A stretch of 16,110 nucleotides of DNA from Alphaproteobacteria bacterium. GTDB taxonomy: Bacteria > Pseudomonadota > Alphaproteobacteria > UBA1280 > UBA12223. The DNA lies in contig DMEM01000057.1 of NCBI GenBank assembly GCA_003450915.1, forward strand, positions 1-16,110, written 5' to 3'. Within the stretch, counting starts at the first letter, position 1. Every line of letters starts with the position of its first letter. Shown here piece by piece: positions 1 to 6,504 of this stretch. The notes under the pieces are model-generated. The model saw only the letters and a list, made by a program, of their open reading frames with translations, had not been told where the DNA came from and made no database searches. The position numbers were made by a program, and so were the translations under genes.

Positions 1-929
1 ACTAGAGCTTGGATTTCTACTAAAACAGGACGAGTACCTTCAATAGCTGCTAATACAACAGAACCAGAAGCACCTTCAGGTCTCTCAGATAAGAATAAAG
101 CTGAAGGGTTTGTTACATCTTCTAAGCCTTTTTGTGTCATATCAAATACACCAATTTCATTTGTTGCACCAAAACGGTTTTTAATAGCTCTTAAAACTCT
201 AAATGTATTGCCTCGCTCACCTTCAAAGTATAAAACCGTATCAACCATGTGCTCAAGAACACGAGGTCCTGCAATTTGACCTTCTTTTGTTACATGGCCA
301 ATAATAACTAAACATGTTCCAATTTTTTTAGCAAAGTTAATTAATTCATGAGTTGCTAAACGAACTTGCGATACAGTACCTGCAGCAGATTCAATCTTGT
401 CAGAAAATACAGTTTGAATAGAGTCAATAATCGCTAGTTTTGGTTTTTTAGCTGCAAGTGTAGAAATAATAGTTTCTAAGTGAGCCGTTGTAGCAAGTTC
501 AATATTTGCCTTTTCTAAACCCATTCTGCGTGCTCTTAGTTGAATTTGGCTTGCTGATTCCTCTCCTGAAATATAAAGGCAACTATCATTATTACCAACA
601 AAGCTTGCCATTTGTAAAACCAATGTTGATTTACCAATACCAGGGTCACCACCTAATAAAATAGCCGCAGAATCAACTAATCCTCCACCTAAAACTCTAT
701 CTAATTCAGAAGAACCTGTTGAAGTTCGCTCTTCAACTTTAAATTCTGTATTTAATGAAAAAATTTCAGCAGTAGGGCCGTTTGATTTTCTAGCAGCAGA
801 TTCAATAGATGATGCTACAATCTCTTCTTCAATGGTATTCCATTGGTTACAGCTTTCGCATTTTCCCATCCATTTAGGGAAGCTTGCTCCACAATTTGTA
901 CAGGTATATACAGTCTTAACCTTAGCCAT
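1..929 (-). CDS. radA: RadA (Sms) DNA repair ATPase, 3' end cut off by window edge
   Basis: RadA is a RecA-like ATPase that promotes branch migration during recombinational repair in the cytoplasm. The 309 visible codons hold an N-terminal zinc finger (C10, C13, C24, C27 in a CxxC-x10-CxxC layout), a Walker A motif GGDPGIGKST at residues 93-102, the ATPase strand with IIDSIQ near 167-172, and the RadA-specific KNRFG motif at 250-254. The family is usually about 450 residues, so roughly the last third, the Lon-like domain, lies off the left edge. The ATG at 927-929 begins MAKVKTVYTC, the usual RadA start just before the zinc finger. It is transcribed leftward, away from the 176-residue gene, and appears to have a long leader. 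Confidence 0.97.
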   Translation of the reverse strand, partial: MAKVKTVYTCTNCGASFPKWMGKCESCNQWNTIEEEIVASSIESAARKSNGPTAEIFSLNTEFKVEERTSTGSSELDRVLGGGLVDSAAILLGGDPGIGKSTLVLQMASFVGNNDSCLYISGEESASQIQLRARRMGLEKANIELATTAHLETIISTLAAKKPKLAIIDSIQTVFSDKIESAAGTVSQVRLATHELINFAKKIGTCLVIIGHVTKEGQIAGPRVLEHMVDTVLYFEGERGNTFRVLRAIKNRFGATNEIGVFDMTQKGLEDVTNPSALFLSERPEGASGSVVLAAIEGTRPVLVEIQAL

Positions 930-995
930 TTACTCTTTTTTCTTTCTGATTTGTTCTGTTTTTTTGTTTGTCTTTTTACTTTATTTAAAAGTTCA

Positions 996-1010
996 TTTAC
1001 TACTAGTAAA
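996..1010. repeat. Perfect 7+1+7 palindrome in the radA leader
   Basis: The sequence TTTACTA-C-TAGTAAA is a perfect inverted repeat with a one-base centre, lying about 67 bases upstream of the radA start codon. The short centre favours a protein binding site on DNA rather than an RNA hairpin. It is downstream of the proposed radA promoter. It does not match an E. coli-type LexA box. Its function is unknown. Confidence 0.5.
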
Positions 1011-1104
1011 CGTCACCCTTAAATAAAGCAATAATACTTTCAAAAATTCCAGAACTAGTTGTTCTCTTTATTTAGTATTTTTCATTAAATTAATTCTTTG
1101 AAAT

Positions 1105-1133
1105 AGTTTACTGTTTTTCTCTGCTTTTGTCAA
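1105..1133 (-). promoter_or_regulatory. Candidate sigma-70 promoter for radA
   Basis: On the minus strand TTGACA (1133-1128) is followed by 17 bases and TAAACT (1110-1105). The -35 is a perfect match and the -10 matches at four of six positions. The same TTGACA-N17-TAAACT arrangement occurs before trxA (8049-8021). If used, it gives radA a leader of about 170 bases. I saw no better promoter closer to the gene, but the sequence is AT-rich, so a nearer one is possible. Confidence 0.5.
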
Positions 1134-1143
1134 TTTTAGATGG

Positions 1144-1171
1144 AAAAAAGCCTCTTAATAAATAAGAGGCT
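1144..1171 (-). terminator. Rho-independent terminator of the 176-residue gene
   Basis: A perfect 9-bp stem AGCCTCTTA/TAAGAGGCT (1149-1157 with 1163-1171) with a 5-base loop is followed on the minus strand by TTTTTT (1149-1144, sharing one base with the stem). The stem includes the gene's stop codon, so the last codons are part of the terminator. Confidence 0.85.
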
Positions 1172-1685
1172 CCTCAGTTTTCGATTTTCCTAGTACCAGT
1201 TCTTCAATTTTAAGAGCTGGTGGCGGAATGTTAGTTATTAGGTCTTCTCCAATTAGAGAAAATAACATTCCCTTTTTTATAGGGCTAATATGATGACTTG
1301 CAAGCTTTTCCATCTCACAAATAACTTCATAGTTTGGCCAGCCATACAAGGTATTAAACGTATAAACAGAATCTTCTGTTAGTTTAAAACCAACTCCAAT
1401 TTTACCAACAGATGTAGTTATTTGATATCCTTCAGATCGCTCAGACTCACTTGTCCAATCAAAGTTAGTCATTCTAACATCTTCAATAGAGATACTTTCC
1501 CACATCAATGCTGTTTTTGCAGCGTCCTCGTAGCTAATATCCTCCTGAAAAAAATAATATACCTCGGAACTTCTTATGCAGGCTACTTTCCATATTGGTT
1601 GAGTATTATTTTTGTAATCTAGTCGCCCAGAGACAACGATTACATCTTCATTATCTAGCACTTGCCCCGAAATTTTTACTTTCAT
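1155..1685 (-). CDS. Hypothetical 176-residue soluble protein
   Basis: I do not recognise this protein. It has no signal peptide, no membrane segment and no obvious metal or catalytic motif. It has two cysteines, is rich in aromatics and acidic residues, and reads as a mixed alpha/beta cytoplasmic protein. Distinctive stretches are IWKVACIRSSEVYYFF near residues 31-46 and a proline run (IPPP) near 153-156. The start at 1683-1685 is supported by AAGGA seven bases upstream in the context AAGGAATTGCTATG, nearly the same as at the DsbA-like gene starting at 8863. It is a single-gene unit: a terminator overlaps its stop codon, and the mla operon terminator lies just upstream. A perfect palindrome about 80-95 bases upstream may be its operator. 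It is a real gene by codon structure and signals, of unknown function. Confidence 0.85.
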   Translation of the reverse strand: MKVKISGQVLDNEDVIVVSGRLDYKNNTQPIWKVACIRSSEVYYFFQEDISYEDAAKTALMWESISIEDVRMTNFDWTSESERSEGYQITTSVGKIGVGFKLTEDSVYTFNTLYGWPNYEVICEMEKLASHHISPIKKGMLFSLIGEDLITNIPPPALKIEELVLGKSKTEEPLIY

Positions 1686-1761
1686 AGCAATTCCTTAATG
1701 ATAATTCCAAAAAATTTTCATAGTAAAACTCTATGTTTATAGCTAAAAGTAATTATCTGAC

Positions 1762-1780
1762 ATGTTATAGGGTATAACAT
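1762..1780. repeat. Perfect 8-bp palindrome upstream of the 176-residue gene
   Basis: ATGTTATA-GGG-TATAACAT is a perfect inverted repeat with a 3-base centre, about 77-95 bases upstream of the ATG at 1685 and between that gene and the mla terminator. The symmetry and spacing are typical of a dimeric repressor or activator site. Which regulator binds is unknown. Confidence 0.5.
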
Positions 1781-1787
1781 AAGACAT

Positions 1788-1819
1788 AAAAAAACTAGAG
1801 GGTAAACTCTAGCTTTTTT
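1788..1819 (-). terminator. Terminator of the mlaEFD operon, probably bidirectional
   Basis: Stem CTAGAG/CTCTAG (1795-1800 with 1807-1812), 6-base loop, flanked by an A-run (1788-1794) and a T-run (1814-1819), so it can act on both strands. It lies about 20-50 bases beyond the mlaD stop codon. Confidence 0.75.
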
Positions 1820-1838
1820 ATTATTAATTTAATTTTTA

Positions 1839-3392
1839 TTATAGACCACCAGTTGGTACAGTTTGTAGTAGGTATTTAAAGTCATCATCATTAAATCTCA
1901 TACCTAAACCAATAAATGGAGCTGCTAGATCTGAGTTTAATGCGTTATCAACACCTGCGATACCATAAATAGGTAGATCTTGCATGAAGTAACGACCTGT
2001 TAAATCTAAGTGGGCTGTGCCGTCTGAGTTACCTGAGTTATTACCGCCAAAGTCATAAAGATCAGCAGATAGTTTAACTCTATCATCAGCAATGAATGTA
2101 TCCGCACCAACACCAAATGAACTATCTCTAATACCAAATCTAATATAAAGATCATTACCCCATAGAGTATTTTCATAAACATGACCAAATTGAGCTGTAA
2201 ACTTAACTTTATTACCAAAGTCTTGCCCGAAGTATTCACTATCAGCTCTTTCATCTTTTGATTCTGTAGCATAACCATCTGAAGTTACACCAAGTAGATA
2301 GAATCTATTAGGACGAGGTGAGATAGTAATATCAAATCTGCCTTTAGATACATCTTGACCTAAAATTGAATATCCGTAGAAGTCAATTTCTGTTTGAATT
2401 TGCTCAACTCTATTCGCTAAACCTGAAAGAGAGTCTAAAGCAGATTCGATTTTTTCAACAGTTGATTCATCATTAATTAAACGACCAATTGTGCCTTCAC
2501 CACTTGCAATTTTATTTGTAACCATTGCAATATCCATGCTTGCTTGATCTAGGTTATCAATAATTTTAGTATCTTTATTAATAAGCTGACCTAAAGTAGA
2601 ATCATCATTTTGTAATTTTGTAGTAATTGCACTTAGGTTTTTAGCAACAACAGTGAAGTTTGAAATAAGTTCAGTTGTATTACCTTCATTAGCTTCAAGA
2701 ATTCTTTTTAAGCTAGCTGAAGCTGTTCTTACATTGCCTAAAATTTCTTCAGAATTATCTGATAAGTCATCAGTAAAGCTATTAACGTTATTTACAATAT
2801 TATTAACTTTACCTTCTTCAAGTTCTTCATTTAAAATAACATCAAGTCTTGTTGTTACAGAATCTAAGTTAGAAACAATTCTTTGTAGCTTCATTTGGTT
2901 TTCTTGACCTGCTAAAGCAGTTCTTAATGAGTTTGAAACCGCACTTAAGTCAGATGCAATTTTTGAGAACTTAGCTCCAACATCATCAATTGTAGATGTA
3001 CCAACAAATGGAATATATTTTTTATCTTTGCCTAGAGCTTCTTCAGTAAAAGTAGGTGAATTAAGGGAAATAAATTTTTCACCAATTAAACCGTTAGAAT
3101 CAATTTGAGCAGAGATATTTTTTGCTAAAGGAACTTCTTCATTAATAGCTAAATAAACTAATGCGGTACCTTTTTTAGTAAGTTTAATTTTATCAATAAA
3201 GCCAATATCAACACCAGCCATTTTAATTTTACTACCACTATATAAACCAGATGCATTAGAAAGCTCGGTTACTAATCGTCTTGTTTTACTTTCATCAACT
3301 CTACTAATACTACCAGATTGGTAAGTCAGCCATCCAAGCCCTAAAACGGCTGTAACAACAACTGCACCAACTTTAGTTTCTGTATTTAACAT
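1839..3392 (-). CDS. mlaD: MlaD-type MCE protein with long helical region and beta-rich C-terminus
   Basis: MCE-family substrate-binding subunit of the Mla phospholipid transporter, anchored in the inner membrane. Residues 8-24 form one membrane segment. About 40-115 is the MCE domain (SGLYSGSKIKMAGVDIGFID and NGLIGEKFISL are typical). About 135-335 is long and helical, with two copies of a G/S-T-[IL]-G-x-L-I-N motif (around 266-272 and 301-307). About 336-517 is beta-rich with alternating aromatic residues, starting FYGYSILGQDVSKGRFDITI. E. coli MlaD is only about 180 residues. From memory, long MCE proteins in several diderm lineages carry a similar C-terminal part, possibly an outer-membrane barrel. 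The start is supported by AAGGGA eight bases upstream. It is the third gene of the operon, 39 bases after mlaF. No mlaC or mlaB follows. Confidence 0.9.
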   Translation of the reverse strand: MLNTETKVGAVVVTAVLGLGWLTYQSGSISRVDESKTRRLVTELSNASGLYSGSKIKMAGVDIGFIDKIKLTKKGTALVYLAINEEVPLAKNISAQIDSNGLIGEKFISLNSPTFTEEALGKDKKYIPFVGTSTIDDVGAKFSKIASDLSAVSNSLRTALAGQENQMKLQRIVSNLDSVTTRLDVILNEELEEGKVNNIVNNVNSFTDDLSDNSEEILGNVRTASASLKRILEANEGNTTELISNFTVVAKNLSAITTKLQNDDSTLGQLINKDTKIIDNLDQASMDIAMVTNKIASGEGTIGRLINDESTVEKIESALDSLSGLANRVEQIQTEIDFYGYSILGQDVSKGRFDITISPRPNRFYLLGVTSDGYATESKDERADSEYFGQDFGNKVKFTAQFGHVYENTLWGNDLYIRFGIRDSSFGVGADTFIADDRVKLSADLYDFGGNNSGNSDGTAHLDLTGRYFMQDLPIYGIAGVDNALNSDLAAPFIGLGMRFNDDDFKYLLQTVPTGGL

Positions 3393-3431
3393 GTTTTATT
3401 CCCTTTGTTTAATTTCTTAATTATTATATTT

Positions 3432-4211
3432 TTAGTTGCTAAAGAAGTCAATAGGACCATTCTCTTCGCCGTTAATAAACTGTTTAACATATGGATTATC
3501 TGTTGTTTTTGTATTTTCAACAGTATCATAATAAATAATTTCACCTTGATAAAGCAATGCGATATAGTCCGCTATTTTAAAAGCTGATTGCATATCATGA
3601 GTAATTGCAATACCTGTAATGTTTAATTTGTCACGCATTTCAACAATAAGTCTGTCAATGGTATCGGCTGTAATTGGGTCTAAACCTGTTGTTGGCTCAT
3701 CATATAAAACAATTTCAGGGTTTGTGCAAATAGCACGAGCTAAAGATACACGTTTTTTCATACCACCAGAAATTTCAGCAGGCATTAAATCAGCAACATG
3801 TTTACCTAAACCAACAAGTGCTAGCTTTTCAATTGCTATTTTTTTAGCTTTGTCTCTATCCATTCCATGCTCAAGAAAAGCAAAAGAAACATTTTCCCAG
3901 TTTGTTAATGAGTCAAATAGGGCACCGAACTGAAATAACATTCCAAATTTTTTCATTAAATTGTATTGATGTTTTTCTTTTAGTTTCACAACCGATTTGC
4001 CATCAACTAAAATATCACCTTTATCCGGGTTTAAAAGTCCTAATAGGCATTTAATAGATACAGATTTACCCGTACCAGAGCCTCCTAAAATAACAACTGT
4101 TTTACCTTCTGGTATTTGCAAAGAAAAATCTTTTAAAATAACACGATCGCCAAACTGTTTGGCAACATTTTTAAATTCTACTTTTATTTTTTCATTTTTT
4201 GGTAAATTCAT
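3432..4211 (-). CDS. mlaF: MlaF-type ABC transporter ATPase
   Basis: Cytoplasmic ATPase that drives the MlaE permease in phospholipid transport between the membranes. Visible motifs: Walker A GGSGTGKS at 43-50, ABC signature ISGGMKKR at 147-154, Walker B IVLYDE at 167-172 followed by the D-loop PTTGLD, and the switch histidine H205 in ITHDM. The SGGMKKR signature is typical of the MlaF/Mkl group. Its 259 residues are close to the family norm. It begins 12 bases after the mlaE stop, and the ribosome binding site AAGGAG overlaps that stop (TAAGGAG), which suggests translational coupling. Confidence 0.96.
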   Translation of the reverse strand: MNLPKNEKIKVEFKNVAKQFGDRVILKDFSLQIPEGKTVVILGGSGTGKSVSIKCLLGLLNPDKGDILVDGKSVVKLKEKHQYNLMKKFGMLFQFGALFDSLTNWENVSFAFLEHGMDRDKAKKIAIEKLALVGLGKHVADLMPAEISGGMKKRVSLARAICTNPEIVLYDEPTTGLDPITADTIDRLIVEMRDKLNITGIAITHDMQSAFKIADYIALLYQGEIIYYDTVENTKTTDNPYVKQFINGEENGPIDFFSN

Positions 4212-4223
4212 TAAATAAACTCC

Positions 4224-4994
4224 TTAGAATAAAAATGCTGTAACAAAATAGTCAGCAATTAAAATTAGTACAGATCCATACACAACAGCCGTTGTTGTTG
4301 CTTTACCAACACCTTCAGCACCAGATTCAGTCTTCATGCCGTGGTAACAACCCATAATACCGATAATAAAACCAAATACTAAAGCTTTAACCAGTCCTAA
4401 AAGAACATCATCAAACTGAACATTAGCAAAAGAGTTTTGCATATAACTGTATGCATTAATATCTAACATGTTTGTTGCAACTAAGTAACCACCAAAAATA
4501 CCAGTAACATTAGCAATGGTAACTAAAAGAGGAACCATAATACAGCAAGCTAAAACTCTAGGAACAACTAAATATTTAATAGGGTTTGTTGCTAAAGTAA
4601 TCATTGCATCAATTTGTTCTGACACCTTCATAGTACCTAATTCAGCAGCAATAGCAGCCCCAACACGCCCAGAAACCATAAGGCTTGCAAGCACAGGACC
4701 TAGTTCTCGTAGCATTGATAGTGCAACTACTGAACCTAAAGATGTGTCAGCTAAAGCTTTATTACCAAAACCGTGATAGCTTTGTAGGGCCAAAACAGCA
4801 CCTGTAAAGAAAGAAGTAAGCAGAACAATAGGTAAAGAATTTACACCTAAAAGTTCAGCTTGTCTTAAAGTTAATTTGAAATATAAAGGGTATTTAAATA
4901 GCTGTTTAAAGAAATCATAGACAAATAAACCAAGAGTCCCTAGGGATTCAAGGTACTTAATAGAGTGTTTACCAATAAATGTCACTGGTCGCAT
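4224..4994 (-). CDS. mlaE: MlaE-type permease (inner membrane)
   Basis: Integral inner-membrane permease of the Mla ABC transporter. Its 256 residues match the family length. It shows the amphipathic N-terminal interface helix (LFVYDFFKQLFKYP), several membrane segments and the conserved MlaE core: LRELGPVLASLMVSGRVGAA near residues 93-112, then GTMKVSEQIDAM. The ATG at 4992-4994 gives the standard start; only a weak GAGA lies upstream. It is the first gene of mlaE-mlaF-mlaD, behind a near-consensus promoter. Confidence 0.96.
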   Translation of the reverse strand: MRPVTFIGKHSIKYLESLGTLGLFVYDFFKQLFKYPLYFKLTLRQAELLGVNSLPIVLLTSFFTGAVLALQSYHGFGNKALADTSLGSVVALSMLRELGPVLASLMVSGRVGAAIAAELGTMKVSEQIDAMITLATNPIKYLVVPRVLACCIMVPLLVTIANVTGIFGGYLVATNMLDINAYSYMQNSFANVQFDDVLLGLVKALVFGFIIGIMGCYHGMKTESGAEGVGKATTTAVVYGSVLILIADYFVTAFLF

Positions 4995-5042
4995 AGGTTG
5001 TATCTCTTTTTTATTGTTGAAAATATTAATAATCTATACATG

Positions 5043-5071
5043 ATTATACCTACTAATGCCTAAGATTTCAA
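5043..5071 (-). promoter_or_regulatory. Promoter of the mlaEFD operon
   Basis: On the minus strand TTGAAA (5071-5066), a 17-base spacer and a perfect TATAAT (5048-5043). The start of transcription would be near 5036, leaving about 40 bases of leader before mlaE. It diverges from the promoter at 5130-5138. Confidence 0.75.
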
Positions 5072-5129
5072 TACCTTTATGTTATTTAGTATTATTTAAT
5101 AAAAGTGACAGTAATTTTTTTATAATCAG

Positions 5130-5138
5130 TGGTATAAT
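5130..5138 (+). promoter_or_regulatory. Extended -10 promoter for the 95-residue membrane protein
   Basis: TGG-TATAAT at 5130-5138 is a perfect -10 with the TGn extension. No good -35 lies 16-18 bases upstream (GTGACA at 5105-5110 is too far away), which fits an extended -10 promoter. The leader would be about 40 bases. Confidence 0.5.
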
Positions 5139-5184
5139 AGGGATAACAACCCTTTAAGTTTTAGACATCCTCTAGGAGAGAATC

Positions 5185-5472
5185 ATGGATTTAGATCTAA
5201 TTGTAATCGCTGCAGTAATCGCTCTTTCATTAAACGGTTTTTTTAACCTGGCAGCTAAGAAAATTAGTTTCTGGGACCTTTTAGGTTTTGCAGGTTTGGC
5301 ATTTGTTCTTTGTCAGTTCTACTCAGTAGTTAAGCTACCAACTTTTGAAATAACAGCAAGTGAGCTGCAGAATGGTACGGCAATGGGCCTTGGAGCCTTT
5401 GTTCTTACCCGTGCGCTTATTGCACTTAGTGATAAGCTTAACGCTGCTAAGGCGGCCAAAGCCAATGCCTAA
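5185..5472 (+). CDS. Small three-helix membrane protein of unknown function
   Basis: I do not recognise this 95-residue protein. It has three likely membrane segments: about 4-24, 29-49 (WDLLGFAGLAFVLCQFY) and 66-84, and a short alanine/lysine-rich C-terminal tail. An acidic stretch (FEITASELQ) lies between helices 2 and 3. The start is strongly supported by TAGGAGA with AGGAG six bases upstream. It is monocistronic, with its own extended -10 promoter and a very long terminator stem, and its codons look somewhat more GC-rich than those of its neighbours, so it may be well expressed. The size and helix count resemble some phage holins, but there is no phage context and I would not assign that role. 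Confidence 0.85.
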   Translation: MDLDLIVIAAVIALSLNGFFNLAAKKISFWDLLGFAGLAFVLCQFYSVVKLPTFEITASELQNGTAMGLGAFVLTRALIALSDKLNAAKAAKANA

Positions 5473-5483
5473 ATTTCGGAGAG

Positions 5484-5528
5484 AAAGCTCTTAATATACC
5501 CACGCGGGTTATATTAAGGGCTTTTTTA
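5484..5528 (+). terminator. Long-stem terminator after the 95-residue gene
   Basis: A stem of about 17 bp (arms 5485-5501 and 5506-5523), with one G-U pair and one bulged A, loop ACGC, closes on CCC/GGG and is followed by TTTTTT. It is among the most stable hairpins in the window. Confidence 0.85.
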
Positions 5529-5580
5529 TGTTGTTTTTTATGAAAAAAATTAAGTTTTTTGATGATTTTACATAAAAAGC

Positions 5581-5609
5581 TTGAAATAAATATAGCTTTG
5601 TATTATAAA
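5581..5609 (+). promoter_or_regulatory. Promoter for the 193-residue repeat protein
   Basis: TTGAAA (5581-5586), 17-base spacer, TATAAA (5604-5609). Transcription would start near 5616, giving an untranslated leader of about 118 bases. That leader contains a small hairpin TGTTATT/AATAACA near 5643-5661. A TATAAT closer to the gene overlaps its ribosome binding site and cannot serve. Confidence 0.65.
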
Positions 5610-5734
5610 TAGCATTCGCAACATTCGTATCACTTTTTAAAATTGTTATTTTTTAATAACATAGTAAACCTTAATCCCTGTTTTTCGCAGGAAATCTTTA
5701 AACATTTATTTTTTATGTATATAATGGAGTCCAT

Positions 5735-6316
5735 ATGTTTAGCTCAAAACTTTCTGATGAGTTTCAAACTGATTATTTAGCTTTGGAAATGGAACGTCTA
5801 AAGCAGTCTATTAAAGAGGCTCTTTATGTTTTTGATATTGCTAAATCTAGCTTATCAGCTGAAGAATTAACTTCTTTAGATAAGCATGGGCAGGTACTAG
5901 GCTACTGTCGTTCTGTAACCGATTATGCTAAGCATTATTATACCAGTTCACGACCACTTGATGTGTATGATTATATTAGTAGAGAGAAATATAGTCGTAT
6001 TAAAACATTAAGAAATCAGACATTAATAATTGTAAGAGGTCAATCAATAGATAAAGCAAAGGCAGAGCTTGGAAGAGCAGCTGCATACCTTACTTCTTTT
6101 GATATGACTCAGTTAAAAACTCAATACTTAATAGACGATCTTAAAAAAGCTCGTGAAGGCTTAGCTCCTTTTGGAGATAAATCTTCATTAGTTGCATCAT
6201 TGAGACAGAACTTATCTAATATTGAAAAGGAATTAGATGAAGAAACTGTTTCTAAAATTCGTAAATTGGCTGCTTTTATGGAGGCTGGGAAAAAATCTCA
6301 TCTAACTCAAAAATAA
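5735..6316 (+). CDS. Helical protein with one copy of an unrecognised ~165-residue unit
   Basis: I do not recognise this 193-residue protein. It is predicted almost entirely helical, charged and soluble, with no signal peptide or membrane segment. It aligns along nearly its whole length with each half of the next gene's product. Shared landmarks are a first amphipathic helix (LALEMERLKQSIKEAL, 15-30), a G-x6-R element (G52-R59, GQVLGYCR), an I-K...VRG...I-x-x-A element (I89 to A108, with RG at 101-102), and a closing segment beginning DKSS at 148. The ATG at 5735 has GGAG five bases upstream. It has its own promoter. Neither partner nor pathway can be inferred from the neighbours, except that it is adjacent to its paralogue and follows an orphan membrane protein. 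Confidence 0.88.
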   Translation: MFSSKLSDEFQTDYLALEMERLKQSIKEALYVFDIAKSSLSAEELTSLDKHGQVLGYCRSVTDYAKHYYTSSRPLDVYDYISREKYSRIKTLRNQTLIIVRGQSIDKAKAELGRAAAYLTSFDMTQLKTQYLIDDLKKAREGLAPFGDKSSLVASLRQNLSNIEKELDEETVSKIRKLAAFMEAGKKSHLTQK

Positions 6317-6327
6317 CCAAAAATTGA

Positions 6328-6356
6328 AAAAAACTAGAGAAAATATAGTTTTTTGG
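6328..6356 (+). terminator. Weak A-T hairpin after the 193-residue gene
   Basis: AAAAAACTA (6328-6336) pairs with TAGTTTTTT (6346-6354) around a 9-base loop, 11 bases past the stop codon. It is almost entirely A-T, and the T-run is inside the stem rather than after it, so termination would be partial. Read-through into the 339-residue gene is plausible. Confidence 0.35.
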
Positions 6357-6413
6357 CTTTCTTTACTGTAAAAAAAGTATTATATAGTAGAGGCACCAAA
6401 AACGTTTACCAAG

Positions 6414-6496
6414 AAATGTAATTGTTAAAAAATAAATAAAAACATTACATTTTAGAAATTCTTTTTTTAAAAGATTGAGTTTTTTGCTCAATGGAG
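6414..6496 (+). promoter_or_regulatory. Two leader hairpins before the 339-residue gene, second abutting the RBS
   Basis: Hairpin 1: AAATGTAAT-T-GTT (6414-6426) pairs with AACATTACATTT (6441-6452), 12 pairs with one bulged T and an A-rich loop. Hairpin 2: ATTGAG (6474-6479) pairs with CTCAAT (6487-6492) around a T-rich loop. The Shine-Dalgarno GGAG at 6493-6496 begins at the very next base. This layout could modulate ribosome access or mRNA stability; no known riboswitch or RNA family is recognised. Confidence 0.45.
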
Positions 6497-6504
6497 TACT
6501 TTTT

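Noticed and set aside
2006..2278. 90-codon minus-strand frame inside mlaD
   Set aside because: It is out of frame within the beta-rich part of a clear MlaD gene, with no ribosome site.
5720..5725. TATAAT just before the 193-residue gene as a -10 box
   Set aside because: It adjoins the ribosome site, so transcripts would start inside the leader-codon region; the promoter at 5581-5609 is better.
6475..6504. TTG at 6475 as the start of the 339-residue gene
   Set aside because: No ribosome site, and it falls inside the hairpin before GGAG; ATG 6505 has GGAG at good spacing.
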